Source: Deroplatys truncata
Taxonomy: Eukaryota; Arthropoda; Insecta; Mantodea; Mantidae
Reading direction: 5' to 3'
DNA: 64,000 nt
Assembly (NCBI GenBank): GCA_030765065.1
Contig: CM060975.1
Coordinates: 262,827,816 to 262,891,815, forward strand
Under the pieces are notes generated by a model that did no database searches, was not told the DNA's origin, and saw nothing but the letters and a program-made list of their open reading frames with translations. Numbering within the stretch: position 1 is the first letter of the stretch; the number at the start of each line of letters is the position of its first letter. A program made the position numbers and the translations under genes. Shown here piece after piece: positions 1 to 13,600 of this stretch.

Positions 1-270
1 GTTCTGATAAGTGCTGACATTGGCTCATCCAGTTCTGTACCTATTCATTCCTGAGTTAACAGCATCTACTTCTAATTCTTTTCTTATTTCCTCATTCCTA
101 ATTGTCTTCTCTTTACAACCTTTCGTTTTCCTCAAATTTCATCTCACCACTGTGTATTCTACTTATTGTCCTTCGTGTAGGTAGCCAGCTTTCACAACTA
201 TAAAGTAATGTAGGGGTTGGCAAAGTGTTATCAAATATCATCTTTGTTTCGGGCCTTGTTTTACTCTTTA
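1..270 (-). mobile_element. Non-LTR retrotransposon remnant, C-terminal RT region
   Basis: Read on the minus strand, about 20-250 gives a broken frame containing SCESWLPTRRTISRIHSGEM and then TIRNEEIRKELEVDAVN. This matches the end of the reverse-transcriptase ORF of common insect APE-type non-LTR elements, which carry an ETW...RIxxAEMKF...RRDRIRNEDIRKEL-like stretch after the catalytic domain. The frame breaks near 120 and a stop follows the motif. The element would run off the left edge of the window at its 3' end. The clade cannot be fixed from this scrap. Confidence 0.5.
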
Positions 271-3200
271 AGGTATTGTGTATTGTTCCATAAATTGTTT
301 ACAATAATATATATAATATCCGATTTTACAATGTGCAAAAATTTTTCCGGCACCCAAGACTTCAGTTTTTACCATCCTAATATCACTTTTCTCCATTCTT
401 GTCTATTGGACCATAAATCTTTCCCAATTTCCCGAATCCATTATTACTCCTCCATGTCTTTTGGCATAGACTCCATTATTCTTTTGAATAATCTTTCATC
501 TTTCTGTTAGCATGTCGGGACGGGTAGGGCCTAAGAATTTCTGCTGGTACAGGCCTCTTAACAGCCAAGGAGCCCCATCTACCTAATTCCTTCATTCATA
601 GTTCAAATCAAACTACAAGGGAATAAAATCGTATCTCGCACACTCTGGGGTTCACGCATCCTGGGTTAAATACCACCGCTCCAGCATGTGATATGTTTAT
701 GCATCATATGCAATAGAATGCCTCTTTTTGCAAGCCTCAATGAAAGAGCTAAAAACGATGATGTTACTTCTTTGTTTGGTTTTGCAAAGCTACACACATG
801 TTTGTGTGTTCGCGTAGCTGATAGCTTCAGTCTTTTCTACTTTTTTCATTTCTCACAAATGCAATTGTTTTATCAGTATTGTTGTCAGTGTCGCATTCAT
901 GACCATCGAGGCTGAAAGTCGATATGTTTGGATATGATAACCTAGCGTACATCTGCATAAAAATAACATATTTGGAAAACCAAGAAAAATAACCGGTATA
1001 CAAATGATAAAATTAATGGACCAACACTAAGCCCCATGTGTATTTCATAGCTCTTTTTGGTTGACATCAGAATTACGGATACTACCATAAAAGAAACATT
1101 TTTGTTTTCTCTTGAAAAACATATCTATCCTGATCAACATAATGTTTTTGTCAGTTTTTAGTTTTTGCATCTACTCTAACAAAAATATTGTTATATATGC
1201 TTTAAGTCCCTTAACTACAGAGGCCTTATTGCAACAAACATGAATGAAGTATACGGAGTGTACATGACAATTTCTGTTTGGAAGTCACAATACACATTAA
1301 AGATACAATATTGTTCATTACATTTGATAGCACATAACTCAGAGGACAGTTGTGTAACCCTATTTGGAATGTAGTAAACATTTGGTTATTGCGTGTCTGA
1401 TGGTCTGTCTTGTGTTGCAGCGGGTACGTTGCGAAGGTTCATTCTTGGTGACTAATTGTTTATTTTATGAATTAAAATCCTGTGGTAAAATTTCGCTATG
1501 CCCAACTGTTTTATTAACTTCTCTACTATGTATAGTAAGTAGGAGAAGTATTATTTTCCACCTATAAAGTTGTATATTGAGATTTCACCGGAAATATTAT
1601 GTTTTAATACTCCCTAAATCCAAAAAAAAAGCATTTTAGAAAAAGGTCCGTGTGTGTGTCTGTGGATAGCATAACTCAAAAACGAGAAGTCGGATAAGTA
1701 CAAAACTTGGTATTTAAGTTCAATATCCTGCAAGAATGAGAAGATTTTCAAGAAAATCCCACATCTGCAACTACTCTTTACCTGAGCTTTTTCGAAAAGT
1801 TTCGTTTCCTAAAAAACGTCTAACGATTTTATTAAAATACCATATATTACAGATATTTAAAAGGAAATAAAATGTGTATCTTGAATTTTCAAAAGTAGCC
1901 TGTGAAGTTCACTTCATTTGGAAGAAATTTTGTACAATCTTGTATAACTGGTGAACGTTAAGCGACAGACGAAAGCATACTACACAAAAAACTGTAGATC
2001 TCTTTAAAACACAAGATTTATTTAAAATAAGTTATTTTATGGCATTAGTCGTTTCTGAGATATCGATTTATTAAAGATTCGAATTGTTAGTTTCTTGGTC
2101 ATTCTCTTAAATACTTTCAGCCTTCAGTTTTTTCTTGCGATTGCTTAAAAGTTGGACAGTGTGGAATTTTAAGACAGCGTATATCGTCCAGTTCTTAAAC
2201 ATTTGACTATCGTTGTACCCTTTACATCTATAGCGAAATGTGTAATGTAGCTATTTCTTACAAAGATTTATTTCGATTAAAATACAGTAGAAGAAAAAAA
2301 GCTTGAGTAAAAATAATTTGTATATCTACTAATAAAAGATAGAGGGTAGTAAAGGTCATGTGAATGTATCAGATATATTTCCATATTTCCTTTATGGTAC
2401 ATTTTGGTGCCTCTAATTATTTAAGTGAGGCATTGGAAATATTTATAAGGTTCCCTTAAAGAGAAAGACTAAATACTAATCAATCATAGCTGACTAGCAT
2501 AATCTATGAGGCATATGCTAACTGGGAATACTTGGTGTTTCTGAAATTACTTAAGACGCAGTTTGAAGTTTACTGATAAAGCAGCAGACTATACACACGA
2601 TAATTTAAAGTGTCCATGTTCTTCTTCTTTAACGGGTTGCCCTACTCTATGTATGACTTACACCCCCAAGAACACAAATCTATCCTTGGATTCCTAGCCT
2701 GGGAAGCAGCAAGCAAACTCTTGGATCATAGCACATCCAGGATGGGTGATCAGCCCAAACGTTTCCATATTTTTATGAGAAAAACACATGTGATTAGCAG
2801 GCAGAGTGGTTTTAGTAAGTAAACAAAGCAATCGTATTAGTTCACGGAGTATAATTCTTGTAACGGACACTTTCCTCCCCAACCCAACACACGGTTTCGT
2901 TGTGAGTGTTCCATTTATTCGATGCATATATAGACTAGTGGAGAACTGTGACAATATGTCTCATGTAAAGAAAAGTTCATATATACCTAAAAATATCCCA
3001 TTAGCATCGTTTGTAACGGAATTTGGCATAGAACTCTTCAGCACAAATGACGAAACCATCAGATGTAACATTAGAGCTCAAAGAACGTTTAAAACTTCAT
3101 GTTAAACAATCTGTGATTCAATGAAACACAAGAAACATGTGACTTTATTAGAAAGGGATAATGGTGAAAGTGAACTTTCAACCTCCTCAGCTCCAAACTA

Positions 3201-4589
3201 TGGATCAGAATTTTTCGACGACCTGTACCATACGCTAATAAAAGCAAGTGTTGCTTTAAAAACATGTACACCTTCCGATGTAAAAGAAACGACAATGTAA
3301 TTCAGGTTTATGTGTATCAATGTCTTAACTAAATCACGAGGTAAGTTTATTGTACCCCATCAACAGCTAAACATACTTTTCTTTCCCTTGCCTGTATCGA
3401 ACCAGAGTGTACTGCCTTCAAACTGTACATCATATTTGTTTACAGAGAATACTGCAAGCTCACAAGCGCACCCCACCTTCTCTCGCCACTAACCCTCGCT
3501 GTATTCCACACTGGATGGTTTACTCACTAAAACCCCTCCGTCAAGCGATTAGATACAGTTCATTTAATGAAATCCTAACTCATAGCGCATACAAGGAAGA
3601 GGGGCAGCTCGCGCACTGCGGTCTACGGGAGATCTACTGCGGCTACCACTCTCCAGGAGGAAAGGGATAAAGTGAAGAAACCACACAGGAGGCTACATGC
3701 CACAGACACTCGGAAATCTCCAAAATGTTCCAGGTCCGAAAACCCGTCCCACTACTGGAGCTATCCAGAGAGGACAAGAACGACCCTTCCAACCAAGCAC
3801 TGTAATATAGTCACATATGATGTTGAGGGATGCTAATAAACCTGTTATAATTCGGGCATTTCTTTATTTTTGGAATGAATCATATAAATTATATTTCTTA
3901 GCTGATAGTTGATAGATTCGTATTTCTACTGCATTCTTGGTTTGTTGAGCTTAGTAGTTTACATTATGTAACAGGATACGATGGTTTACCACTTCCTATG
4001 AGAAATCCTATAGGTTTTACCATGACATCAGTTTCCGTGAGAGTACGTGCAGGTTTGCAGAAACACGGCTGCACCCTCGACTGTCATGCGTCACTAGGAA
4101 TGTTCGAGAACAATTTGAATACTCGACGCTGATTTGTTGCTAGGGAATAAGCCTTAGGCGGTGGTTCGCCTTATTTGGCATAACTTCGGTATAATGATGG
4201 AGGCCCCGCGGGCGGTGAGGGCCTATATAACGAGCCATAGAGCCCAGTTGTGCGGAACACTTTTTGCGACCCAAGCTAGGCCAGTCGCTCTCGCCGCCAC
4301 TCCAACACCCACCCTCAAACTCGTGTGACACGTTTCTAGGGTAAGACCCGCAAGGGTAAAGACGTTATGTATTTAGAAAATATATTTGTACACATGTTTG
4401 GTCTCTAAGAGGCGAGCTTTATAGTAATGGGACATTGATAAGTTCAGATTGCTAATGTTCAATAATAGATGGATCAGTAAATTACATTAAGGGTTGTCTT
4501 TACCATCTACCCTCTAGTTATGCTCCCAGTCTGAACTCTAATTGCGACAATATCCACTGGGAGTACTCTTTTCTAGGAGCAAGCATCCG
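271..4589. other. Unassigned AT-rich DNA, no gene seen
   Basis: No open frame here shows a recognisable domain, and all are under about 100 codons. There is a short GT-rich patch near 1650 followed by AT-rich sequence. A GC-richer stretch near 4130-4330 has no identifiable coding content. Nothing looks like an exon chain, tRNA or rRNA. Confidence 0.5.
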
Positions 4590-4830
4590 TGTCATCTGTC
4601 TGGCACCGCCTCACGCCACAAAACCTAGAAGTACACAAAGCAAGAGAAGGAAACGAAAGGAAAGAAAAATGAAATCGTGGTAAAGGAGAAACCACCCAAG
4701 GATTCAACTACCGACCAGAGAAAACCACGAAAATCCGAAGGTCAGAGTAGGCGGTACACAGGTATCAAAGGTGGGACCTCCCGAAAGCGCGTCTTGCACG
4801 TTACCGCAGAGCCACCTCGCTCGGCAATCC
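4590..4830 (-). mobile_element. Candidate tRNA-derived SINE
   Basis: On the minus strand the sequence starts near 4830 with GCCGAGCGAGGTGGCTCTGC, which resembles a tRNA-type head with an A box (GGTGGCTCTGCGGT). A weak B-box-like stretch follows about 40 bases later. The remaining 170 bases are a non-tRNA body rich in TTTC and TTCC. This fits the head and body layout of insect SINEs. It is not a functional tRNA, because the cloverleaf is incomplete. I see no clear target-site duplication, so the limits are approximate. Confidence 0.45.
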
Positions 4831-5012
4831 TAACACATAGTAACACATAAGCCATCGCAGTTCTATCTCAGCCACGCCCCGCATGTCCGCGCGGTTCCAC
4901 ACACAACTCATAGTAACAGTGAAACTGATGTGCAGGATCGGTTTGAGATGTCAGGAAAGTAAAACTTTATACATAAGAGATTAATGCACACATCTCTAGG
5001 AAGTTTCCTGAT

Positions 5013-5561
5013 TTAAGCTAAAAGGATGGAAGTTAAGCGATGTTTCAACTTCATCCTTGTGGCATAGCAGCGCTATCGTGCATTGGAGACAAAATGGTGG
5101 TCATGTCTCACCAGCGCGATGAATGTGTCATATGGTATGTGAACTTTTCACAGCTAATACGGACCCAGCAGACGTCAGTATGCCCTATTGGAGGAATGAT
5201 AATACAATACCTTAAGATGCTTAAATACCATATTCAGTAAAAGCAAACTTTGATGCAGCGTAATTATGAAGCTCGTGTCAAATTTGCTGCCATGATGTGT
5301 TAGAGGCAGGAAGCAAACGATCAGTGGTTAAATCGATGGATGTTCAAAGGACAAAGCCACATTTCATGTGAGTGGCCGAGTCAACAAGCATAACTGCATT
5401 ATTTGGAGAACTGAGAACCCACATGTCTCATGACACATTTCACATACCAACTACACAATGAGCACGCTGTGTGGCGTGACAACCATTTTGTCTCATTTGC
5501 ACAATAGCCATGTCACACTGATGAAACATCATTTATTGTTAACTTCCATCCTTTCTGCTTA
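5013..5561 (+). mobile_element. Fold-back DNA transposon with mariner-like transposase scrap
   Basis: The outer ends are inverted copies: AAAGGATGGAAGTTAA at 5021-5036 reads again as its complement at 5539-5554. The similarity continues inward for more than 100 bases on each side; GAGACAAAATGG is present in both arms. Between the arms, plus-strand codons around 5335-5430 read KATFHVSGRVNKHN then IIWRTENPH. This resembles the transposase core of mariner-type elements common in insects (DEATFHVSG...WGTENPH). A stop follows at once. The unit looks like an internally deleted element mobilised by its ends. I could not confirm a duplicated target site. Confidence 0.6.
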
Positions 5562-6179
5562 TATTGCAGCAAACGTCTCAGAGATGTGTGGATTAAGCTC
5601 TTATATAACATTTTAATTTTCTGACATGTCAAACGGATCATCCTGTATTTTCATCGCCACAGGAAGTCCCATTCATAAGGGGAGGTGAACATTGGAACAC
5701 ATTAGGTTTTTTATTTATTTGTTTCTTTATCTTTTTACCTCTTGTTTCACATTTCAATTTAAGTGGACTCTTATGTTCTGACCTGACACCTCTCGGAATA
5801 GTTTCCATGGCTGTACATAAGTCCCAGATGTACAGGGTCAAAATCAATTCCATTGCCTATCTAAAGTAATTTATCCGGTTCAGCATCTCACGTGCAATGC
5901 TACGAAAGATTTTTCGTGAAGCGTGTAGCTGCACGGTCGCCAAGTGGAACGTGGCTGTGAGATAAATGTGATGTTTTACTATGTTAAAGCTTTCATTCAG
6001 TACATTGGTTCGAAGCTAATATCTGTTTTTTCTCGAACAATGTATACAAACTTAATTATTCTGTGTGTTAGCCTTGTCCAGTTATATAAGGAATGTTATC
6101 TCGCTCAAGCAACCACCGGTTTGCCAAGAGCAAACATGTTTAGGTGCTGGGGAAATCCGTTGACTATGTAAGCCAGCGT
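5562..6179. other. Unassigned DNA, no gene seen
   Basis: AT-rich sequence with no recognisable protein, RNA or repeat signal. Confidence 0.45.
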
Positions 6180-7540
6180 TCTCGCAGGAGGAATCCTCAT
6201 ACTTCGCCGGATCTATGCAGCATGGGATTTAAGAGGAAAGAGCCCCTCCCCTCTTCCAAAGCAGCCTCACCGCAGGAGACTAAACTAAAGAATAGGCCAC
6301 TGAAGGAGCTGCATCTGCCGCAGCAGCTGACGCCGCTACACCGGCTGCCGCTCAAGTCGGCACAGCATCTTCTTAACCGGAGCCGCACTCCAGAGTTACT
6401 CCGTCAGCCTCACCTTCTCGGCTACAACCCACTTCAGCAACCACCACGAGGCCACCAACGCAGGAGCGCTTTGACGCCTGGGTGGACGCTTCGACACCCA
6501 AATGTCGCTAGGACGCTTTTAGTGCCGTGGTCTGTGAGTTCCAACACCACCTACCAGAAAGGATCCCCAGGTGGACGCGCTACATCTCTGGCCCTCACTA
6601 GTCAGTGCCTCCAGGATCACCTCCGTCAAAGGCCTACTCCGCTGCTGCGCCTGGCCTTTCTCGACCGGGCGCATTACACCGCTGCACTAACGACTGGCCT
6701 AGCTCTCTTGGGGCAGTCGTACAGGATTGAGGAGAGCCGCAGCACTCGTCATATCCCTTGCCGTCGGTGTTGCTACCACTATTGAGGCTCGCCCAGCATC
6801 GCAGCAGACTGCACCGGGCACATCTGTCCCGCCGTCGCCGCTTCTGCTCCATTTGTGGAGGCAGTGACCATTTCACGGGTCAGTCCTCGAGCCGTTATAC
6901 CCAAGGGCTCCACCTCCACGTAGACTTCCGCCAAGTATCCTGGCTACAAACCCAACAAGCCTGCACCTTTAGTGGCACCTGTGCCATCTTAGACGCCACC
7001 GCAAACGACATGCTCAACCATCACCACCACTACCTAGCAACACTGCCGTAGAATTCAAGGAGGCCATCGACGGCCTCAACACACTCTTTACGATCTTGGA
7101 CTTCGCCTCGAGGCGCTGCGGCGGGCAACCAGTGTGTGCCTTGCGGCAATGGAGGCCAAGCAGCGCAGCTCCATTAGGCAGCTAGCAGCAGCAACTATGC
7201 AAATTTCAAAGCTCCAACAACAAGACGATGTCAACACTGCGGTGCTCTCGTCGAGCCAGCGCAATCTGGCGCGCATCGAAAACCAACTGGTAAAAGCGGA
7301 GGATCCAGACGACACCAGCGATGACTCATCCATGCGGCTGAGTCTCCTTGAGAGCTCAGTCGCTGCGCTCCGAGAACTTCACCGGACTTCATACCAACAA
7401 CTACAGTTACTCCAGGGCAAGCACAGCAGGCTTCAAGAAAGCTCGAAACTAATTCGAAGCCCCATGGATACGTATGTGCTCCCCTTTCCATCGCCACCAA
7501 CATAACACAGAAGGAACTATCACCTTTAAAGTCCACTAAA
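6180..7540 (+). pseudogene. GC-rich coding-like region, possible retrotransposon ORF1 remnant
   Basis: This 1.3 kb is clearly GC-richer than its surroundings, with plus-strand frames of 213 codons (6144-6785) and 123 codons (7134-7505). One broken frame is Ala/Pro/Thr-rich (TEGAASAAAADAATPAAAQ), as in the low-complexity N-terminus of insect Jockey-type ORF1 proteins. Near 7050-7085 another reads VEFKEAIDGLNTLFTILDF, like the short helical C-terminal segment of such ORF1s. The last frame is coiled-coil-like (Gln/Leu/Arg-rich). At least two frameshifts are needed to join these parts. No zinc knuckle or APE/RT follows. A decayed host gene is a possible alternative. Confidence 0.35.
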
Positions 7541-8281
7541 ATGAATGATTAAAGAAAGCAGACCAACCCTTTCCTATCCTTCACCTAGAACCCCCGGGTG
7601 GCAGCCAGGACCTTACGTCATGGCTGTTAACACGGTACAAGTATGCCACTCCGTTATGCACCGGCAGCTTGTATGAACTGATACTAACGGAGGTGCTAAC
7701 GGGTACTCCAACCTCCCTTTAACTTTATTTCCTATCGATTTCCTACTTTATCACTGCCAATTTCCTCACCCAATTCAAAAAATAAAAACAGTAAGAGGAA
7801 TTAAATGAGTTGGTCAACCAGTCAGTAAGTGAGCGAAATAGCGGTTGTATTTCTGCTGTGACATCAAATACTGTTCTCTTACAGTTTGTGACGACTGCCA
7901 TGACATGCAGAGAATAGAGGTGCAAAGGATATACTAGAGTACCCTGTTGCCTCGCGGGCTACTAATCATATAGACGACAGGTGGAAGGAGTTCATTTGAC
8001 AGGTAGATAAGAATCTAATACAGCTGATCCCAAAACCTTCCCCCGGGAAGCAAGCAGAACTCGGGAAAACATTGTGAGTATTTCTATATCTAGAAAGAGA
8101 TTGGGGACATCTGTTCGAATCCTCAGAGTGAAATGAATCTTCATAAGAAGAGGCTGTTTCATGCGCATTTCGTTACGCCGCTACGTCTCGAAGAAAGTGA
8201 AGTGACAGAGGAATTTGACTAGTTCACATTAATGAAGTGATGGTGTGAACTAAGTAGAGTATCAGAGAAAGCTGAACTAGG
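7541..8281. other. Unassigned DNA
   Basis: No recognisable gene or repeat. Confidence 0.4.
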
Positions 8282-8341
8282 TTGTGTGCGTGCGTGCGTG
8301 CGTGCGTGCGTGTGTGTGTGTGTGTGTGCGCGCGCGCGCGA
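8282..8341 (+). repeat. Compound (TGCG)n(TG)n(CG)n microsatellite
   Basis: Repeated TGCG units pass into TG dinucleotides and then CG dinucleotides over about 58 bases. It is a simple sequence repeat with no coding role visible. Confidence 0.95.
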
Positions 8342-9710
8342 GAAGTCTAGTCATTGTTTTCGGTCAAGTTGCAGAGGCTAATTTACGAACATTGTACAGT
8401 ATCTTATACCGTAATTATTGACAGGAAGATATACATAATTAAATAAATAATAGTAAGAAGTAATTGCAATAAATAGCTTCCGTATATTAAATCAATCTGC
8501 AATGTAATAAACCCGTGTTAAAATATTTGTCCAGAAAAACACGGACCATTAGGGAGTCACGTTAAGGTAGTACATTAGTAAAACCGAGTAGCGAACCCAT
8601 TAGCACAAAACCTCTTGAAATGTAGTTGAAGGGTGAATTCAGTACGTTTGCAAAGTTACGTAGGCAGGTATTCTGTAACTTAGGAAGCCAATGAAATTCT
8701 TAGAGCAAAGAACCCCATAGTGTTTGATACGCATACGTAGAGTTTTCAGATTGGACCACGTGAGTAGGAACGTTGATCGGGGTAGCGTAGGTAGGAGGAA
8801 TTTAAGAAAAAACTATCATTCTAAATCAGACTTACTAACTGAACCTTCCTTCCTTATTACTTACTTACTAAATCATGCGACATACTCGTGTGATGACACG
8901 TGATTACAAGTCGTGTGGTGTTTAATTCCTTTTAAGTTGTGTCGCGCCTAGTGATGCGCTTGAGTTGGAAATATTTAGCGCCTTGCGAAGGATCTTTCCG
9001 AGTGACAGGTCTACGACTTACGGCAACTGACGCTTCGCATAATGATTATTCTACAAATAATTTAATTCTTTAATTAAACAGTCGGCGACTCTCTTCAAAC
9101 AGAATATTTGAGTCAACATTCAAATTTATCAGCTAATTAAATTCCTATTATCCTTTCACACTACTCGTGCATATCCTGTGACAAAGAACTCATAGCTATA
9201 CCACTGAAGCAGCTGGCGGGTCAGACAACGCAGAACTAGATGGGAGATGGCGACATCGTAGAACTTAGCAACGAAGCAGGTAACATTAAATGTTAGTTAA
9301 ATCGATACAACTTCGAGGAAGCAGCGTCAAAATTTGAAGCCAAAGGTACGGCTTCAAAATTGGCGCGCTCACGAACGACCTCATATCATAATACGAACTA
9401 CCAATGTCTAATGTTTAAACCTACAACATCCTTTTACTGCATGAAGCCTGAAATAAACCTCTAAAAATAAAATGTAAAGAGTCAACAAATAATGGCGGAG
9501 AGAAGAATTGTGCTTCAACTGAATGTACAGTGTCTTCAAACGTATCGAATGTTCATCTAAAATAGCCGGTACCCATGGAGGCTGGAAGCACACGGTTTGC
9601 TGACAGAGTTGGTTGTTATTCAGCAAGTTTAACTCTGTTTTTCTCATGTAAAGTAAAATTGCAGTAGCTACTTAATCCAGATGAGTCGGGCAGGTTAATT
9701 ACAGATGACG
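8342..9710. other. Unassigned AT-rich DNA
   Basis: No domain-bearing frame or named repeat was recognised. Confidence 0.4.
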
Positions 9711-9716
9711 CAACAC

Positions 9717-10658
9717 TGAGGCAGTGTTTTTTACACTTGAATAATTTAATAAAATTATATAATATGTAAATTCAATAACAGCTCGCCTTGAAGCAATATG
9801 TATATATGTAATAATTTTTAAAAAATGTATGTAAGTCATTGCATATGCTTATATTATTGTAAACATGTTCAATAATGTTATGTGAATGCATTACGTAATT
9901 TAATAATGTAAGAGCTGTGAGAATAATGAGTTTAACGTTGCTAACAATGAGGTAACAATGGTAGCCTTGAGGCAATAATGAGTTTGAGAGTTTAAGTACT
10001 ACTAGTCGTGATTAGGGCAGCAATAATGTAAATTTTGTGACAGTTTAAAACTAGCCAATCAACAGCCAAAGAATGCTTTAGTAAAATGCAGGTATTCTAT
10101 TGGACTAGGATTAGCCAATCAGACTAGAAATACAGGAGCTTACGGGTTTGGACGGTTGAAATATGTTCAGTTCCCTACAGACCTTGATAGTAACTGGATG
10201 TGCTGTTTGTGCGTTCTCTAGAGAGATATTACGTATTCGTGTGAGACGTGAATTAAGTATACGCGTTAACAAAGTGCAAGTATTAAATTAAAGAATCTCA
10301 CAGCTCTTAATATCAGTGTAGTGCTATTTAATCTGTCAAGGATTAATAAAAACAACAGAATTTAAATTTAAAATCTGTGTAAGCCTACATCCTTGTCGCA
10401 CCACGCCCTGATTAAGAGAAAGGTGTCTCTAAAGAAATACTGACCTAGCCGAAACAAACATAAACATAAATAATATCTATAGAAACAGTTCTATAACAAA
10501 GTTAATAATTTTTTTAAATTTGGAGCGTAACAACAAAAACACATCTTCAAATCGGCTTTTCATACGTAGCAGCATATTACATAACAAACAATCTTCTTCA
10601 AATCGACGTCCATACGTGGAGCTAAATAAATAAATAAATAACAACAATCCATCTTCTT
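9717..10658 (+). mobile_element. Solo-LTR-like repeat, copy 1, with 6-bp target duplication
   Basis: This 942-bp unit is flanked by direct CAACAC at 9711-9716 and 10659-10664. It starts TGAGGCAGT and is homologous over most of its length to 52696-53544 and 38128-39147, both on the minus strand. It has two CCAATCA boxes (about 10053 and 10116), a late AATAAAA-type signal (about 10345) and a conserved GTGTAAGCCTACAT block. The last 120 bases hold two or three copies of a motif like TTCAAATyGrC...CATACGTrG, resembling a tRNA primer-binding site. One copy per locus with a short duplication suits a solo LTR. The 3' end is not the usual CA, so the class is inferred. Confidence 0.6.
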
Positions 10659-10664
10659 CAACAC

Positions 10665-13600
10665 CGTTTCGGGAATTCTTGGGCAAGGGATACGGAAGGA
10701 AGGGAGGTTTACTTGTAATCATGTAGGTACAAAGTAGAGCATACAATCCCCTTATCTCTCTAGTACTGCGCTAACAGAAACTTCGACTTCCCCCTTGCCT
10801 CACCTGCCCTTTTCTTCTCACTGTGACAGGAGTAAGAAGAGACTTGCTCAGTGACGTCATAGAGCATTATTTGGTGACACTGGACATTCATTAAAGTGTT
10901 AGTAACGATGGCGCTATGCTGCTACACATGTCGCACAATCTTCAAGAGAATTTGCGTAAACACACATTAGTTCTTCTTGTTTAATCATTTTTCGAATCGG
11001 TAACATTTGGTCACTATCATAATGGAAAGTAACTAGTTATATAAGATCATTAAGTGAGTGTTACTTGATGACTAAAACAGAAGTAACAAGGACAGTAACT
11101 AAATTCATTGCAGTTACCTACTTGTTGTCGCGGTATCGTTCGTGTTATCTTATTTGCTGAGCGCCTGTTATTATTTTACTATTTTGAATTTTGGATTCTT
11201 TGTCCTCCGGCTAGCTATTATTGCTCAGTCGAGCAAATCTCTTGAACAGGGTGTGTAAACGGAAAGGAGTTGTTATTAAAAGATAACACTGATAAAATAA
11301 TTTGTTTGTACACTTTTATTGCCGTCACACCTTATTAATTTTATACATATTACTCTTGATACACGCCAGACTGAAACTGTTATATTTTCGAATGTAACTA
11401 TAATTGCTTATTTGCCGCGCATTATTAATTCGCGTATTTCACATTTTGTAACTAACTTTACGACGCGAGAGATTCTGTAGAATTGCGTAACGTGTACTTC
11501 GTGAATGATTCTGTTGAACTGCGCGTTACTTGCATTTGGCTTCAGAATCTATACTCCCTCACCCCGATATGCCTAAACATTATAACAGAGCTACTATTGG
11601 TTAATAAAGCGCGCCAACATTAGCGTCTATTTTTATATCCAATCAAAATTACGAACACACATGCTCTAGGGAAGATACTCCTTACATTTCTAAAGAAAGG
11701 CACGCTACTCTGACGTCATTTGTTTGCCTCTTCTAATTGATAAGCAACTCACCCCCTCGCTCCATTGTTATTAGCTCCTATTGTCAGTTTCAGTGATGCC
11801 GTGTAAACTTATTTCCTAACAATGCTTATAATTAACAAACATCTCAAACAATGTTAATTTACACTACAATCACTCTGGCATTTACAGTGTTGTGATATAA
11901 AATACTGCCTAATTCTTATCATTGGAACCTGATGTCATTACTTAATATTGCACTACTCCTTAAGATAGATGAAAGCAGTATTCTATTATACCATCTAGCA
12001 AGAGACTAAGTGGCTTGCAACAATTACTGTTAGCAAGGATTGCTTAATGGCTTGCAGTAATATTTAGAATTGCTTATAGCTTATCCTTCGTCTTTCTACC
12101 AATTGATCTGACTATCTGGTGACGTACTCTAAACCGAATAAACAAACTAATTACGGGTGTATTTGTTTCATATATATGTAGATAATTACTATAACATGTG
12201 CAGAGGTAATACACTGGTAATAAATAATTTAAAAAACTGCATAATATTTTTAATCTGAAAGGTCTTTATATGCATTAATTAAGGTATATTGCTTATGAAT
12301 GATTAAATCATAATGTGCCATTCGAATCCATACTGTTAGAAAGTAAAAAATAGATACATTGCACCAGAAGTACATTAATCTGCTACCGATAATTAATTCC
12401 ATACTAAGGGTTTAATAGTTGCTTGTAGTCATTAACTCGTGTGGGCCAGTCAGGTATCAAAAGCCACTTGGAACATTCATTATCTTAAAACTAATCCCCA
12501 TAACTGTTAACGTATATCCCGCTTATAGATAAGACAGCCAATACTGGTGCCGTAGAAGCTTCTGTGTTGCAAAATCCATGTTACAGAATCGCAAATGTCC
12601 ACTATGCCTCCTCATGTTGCTAAAAGCGTAAAAGTCGCAAATGTAAAGCCATCAATATAAGAAATGTATTATTTACGGAGAGCAAACGTAAAAAGCCGTG
12701 CAAAGCATTTCTAGCGAACTAAAGACGATGTTTCAAAACTTACTGTATATTTATAACTTAGCCAAGAAACACGTCAAAATCGTTGCTAAAGACCAAGGAT
12801 TTTCCTCCAACCTTTCTACACAGACGTTCTTGTATGTTTATTTTAAGACTGAGGAGGAACGTTAGTGGATATGACTGCGAATCAGTTAGCAGCCTAAACG
12901 CTTCTACAAGAATGAGATTTACCGTGTTACTTCACAATAAGAGAAACGTATTAACATTCATTGTCCACATGTTCATGCCACATTTCACATATACTGATGA
13001 TATAGCCGTCTCTCTTATGCAGAAACGACAGGAAGAAATCAACACGGTTTTCGTGATCACACCGCTTCTAGGGTACTTCATGACGTCATGACTTCATTTT
13101 ATTGGCTGGCGATGTCACCTGATACGTGTTATCATGCCTTGAGCTATTTATCAGACCAATAAGCAGAACTATGCTAGTTCTGTCACCTCATTGGCTAATT
13201 ACGAATAGATATAGTTAAGGAATGGCACCTCCCACAATCACGAAAGAGGTAATAATATGGTGGAGACGCATCTTCTCTCTTTCTCAAGGTTAATCGCGAA
13301 TATATAGCAAATTCGTGTTTAGAAGTGCTCTAGATGAGTCGGTTCTCGAGATGTTAGTATTTTAGTGCTTAAACATCAATTGTGGGTCCTCATAAGTTGG
13401 CCTTTCCTAGCTTGGTGGTCAAGTCGCTGGCACCCAATGATAGTTCTGGTTCGTACCATTCAACTTCCCTTGTTTAGTTTATTTTTCCCCCTACTTGTCA
13501 CTACCTTAAAACAATTACTATATTTATGGTTTCTTTATATTATTTATGATATTAGTTGTCTAATGGAAGACCGCTCTTTGTGTTTCTCATATAAGGTTCT

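Noticed and set aside
4590-4830. A functional tRNA gene on the minus strand
   Set aside because: Only the A-box half looks tRNA-like; stems do not close and a long body follows, which fits a SINE.
6144-6785. 213-codon frame as a genuine host protein
   Set aside because: No domain, compositionally biased, and the more ORF1-like reading lies in another frame; kept only as a pseudogene-like region.
8282-8341. CRISPR or satellite array
   Set aside because: Simple dinucleotide and tetranucleotide repeats with no spacers; no CRISPR structure anywhere in the window.
11260-11820. A further solo LTR on the minus strand
   Set aside because: Promoter-like and AATAAA-like features exist, but I found no second copy and no convincing duplicated flanks.
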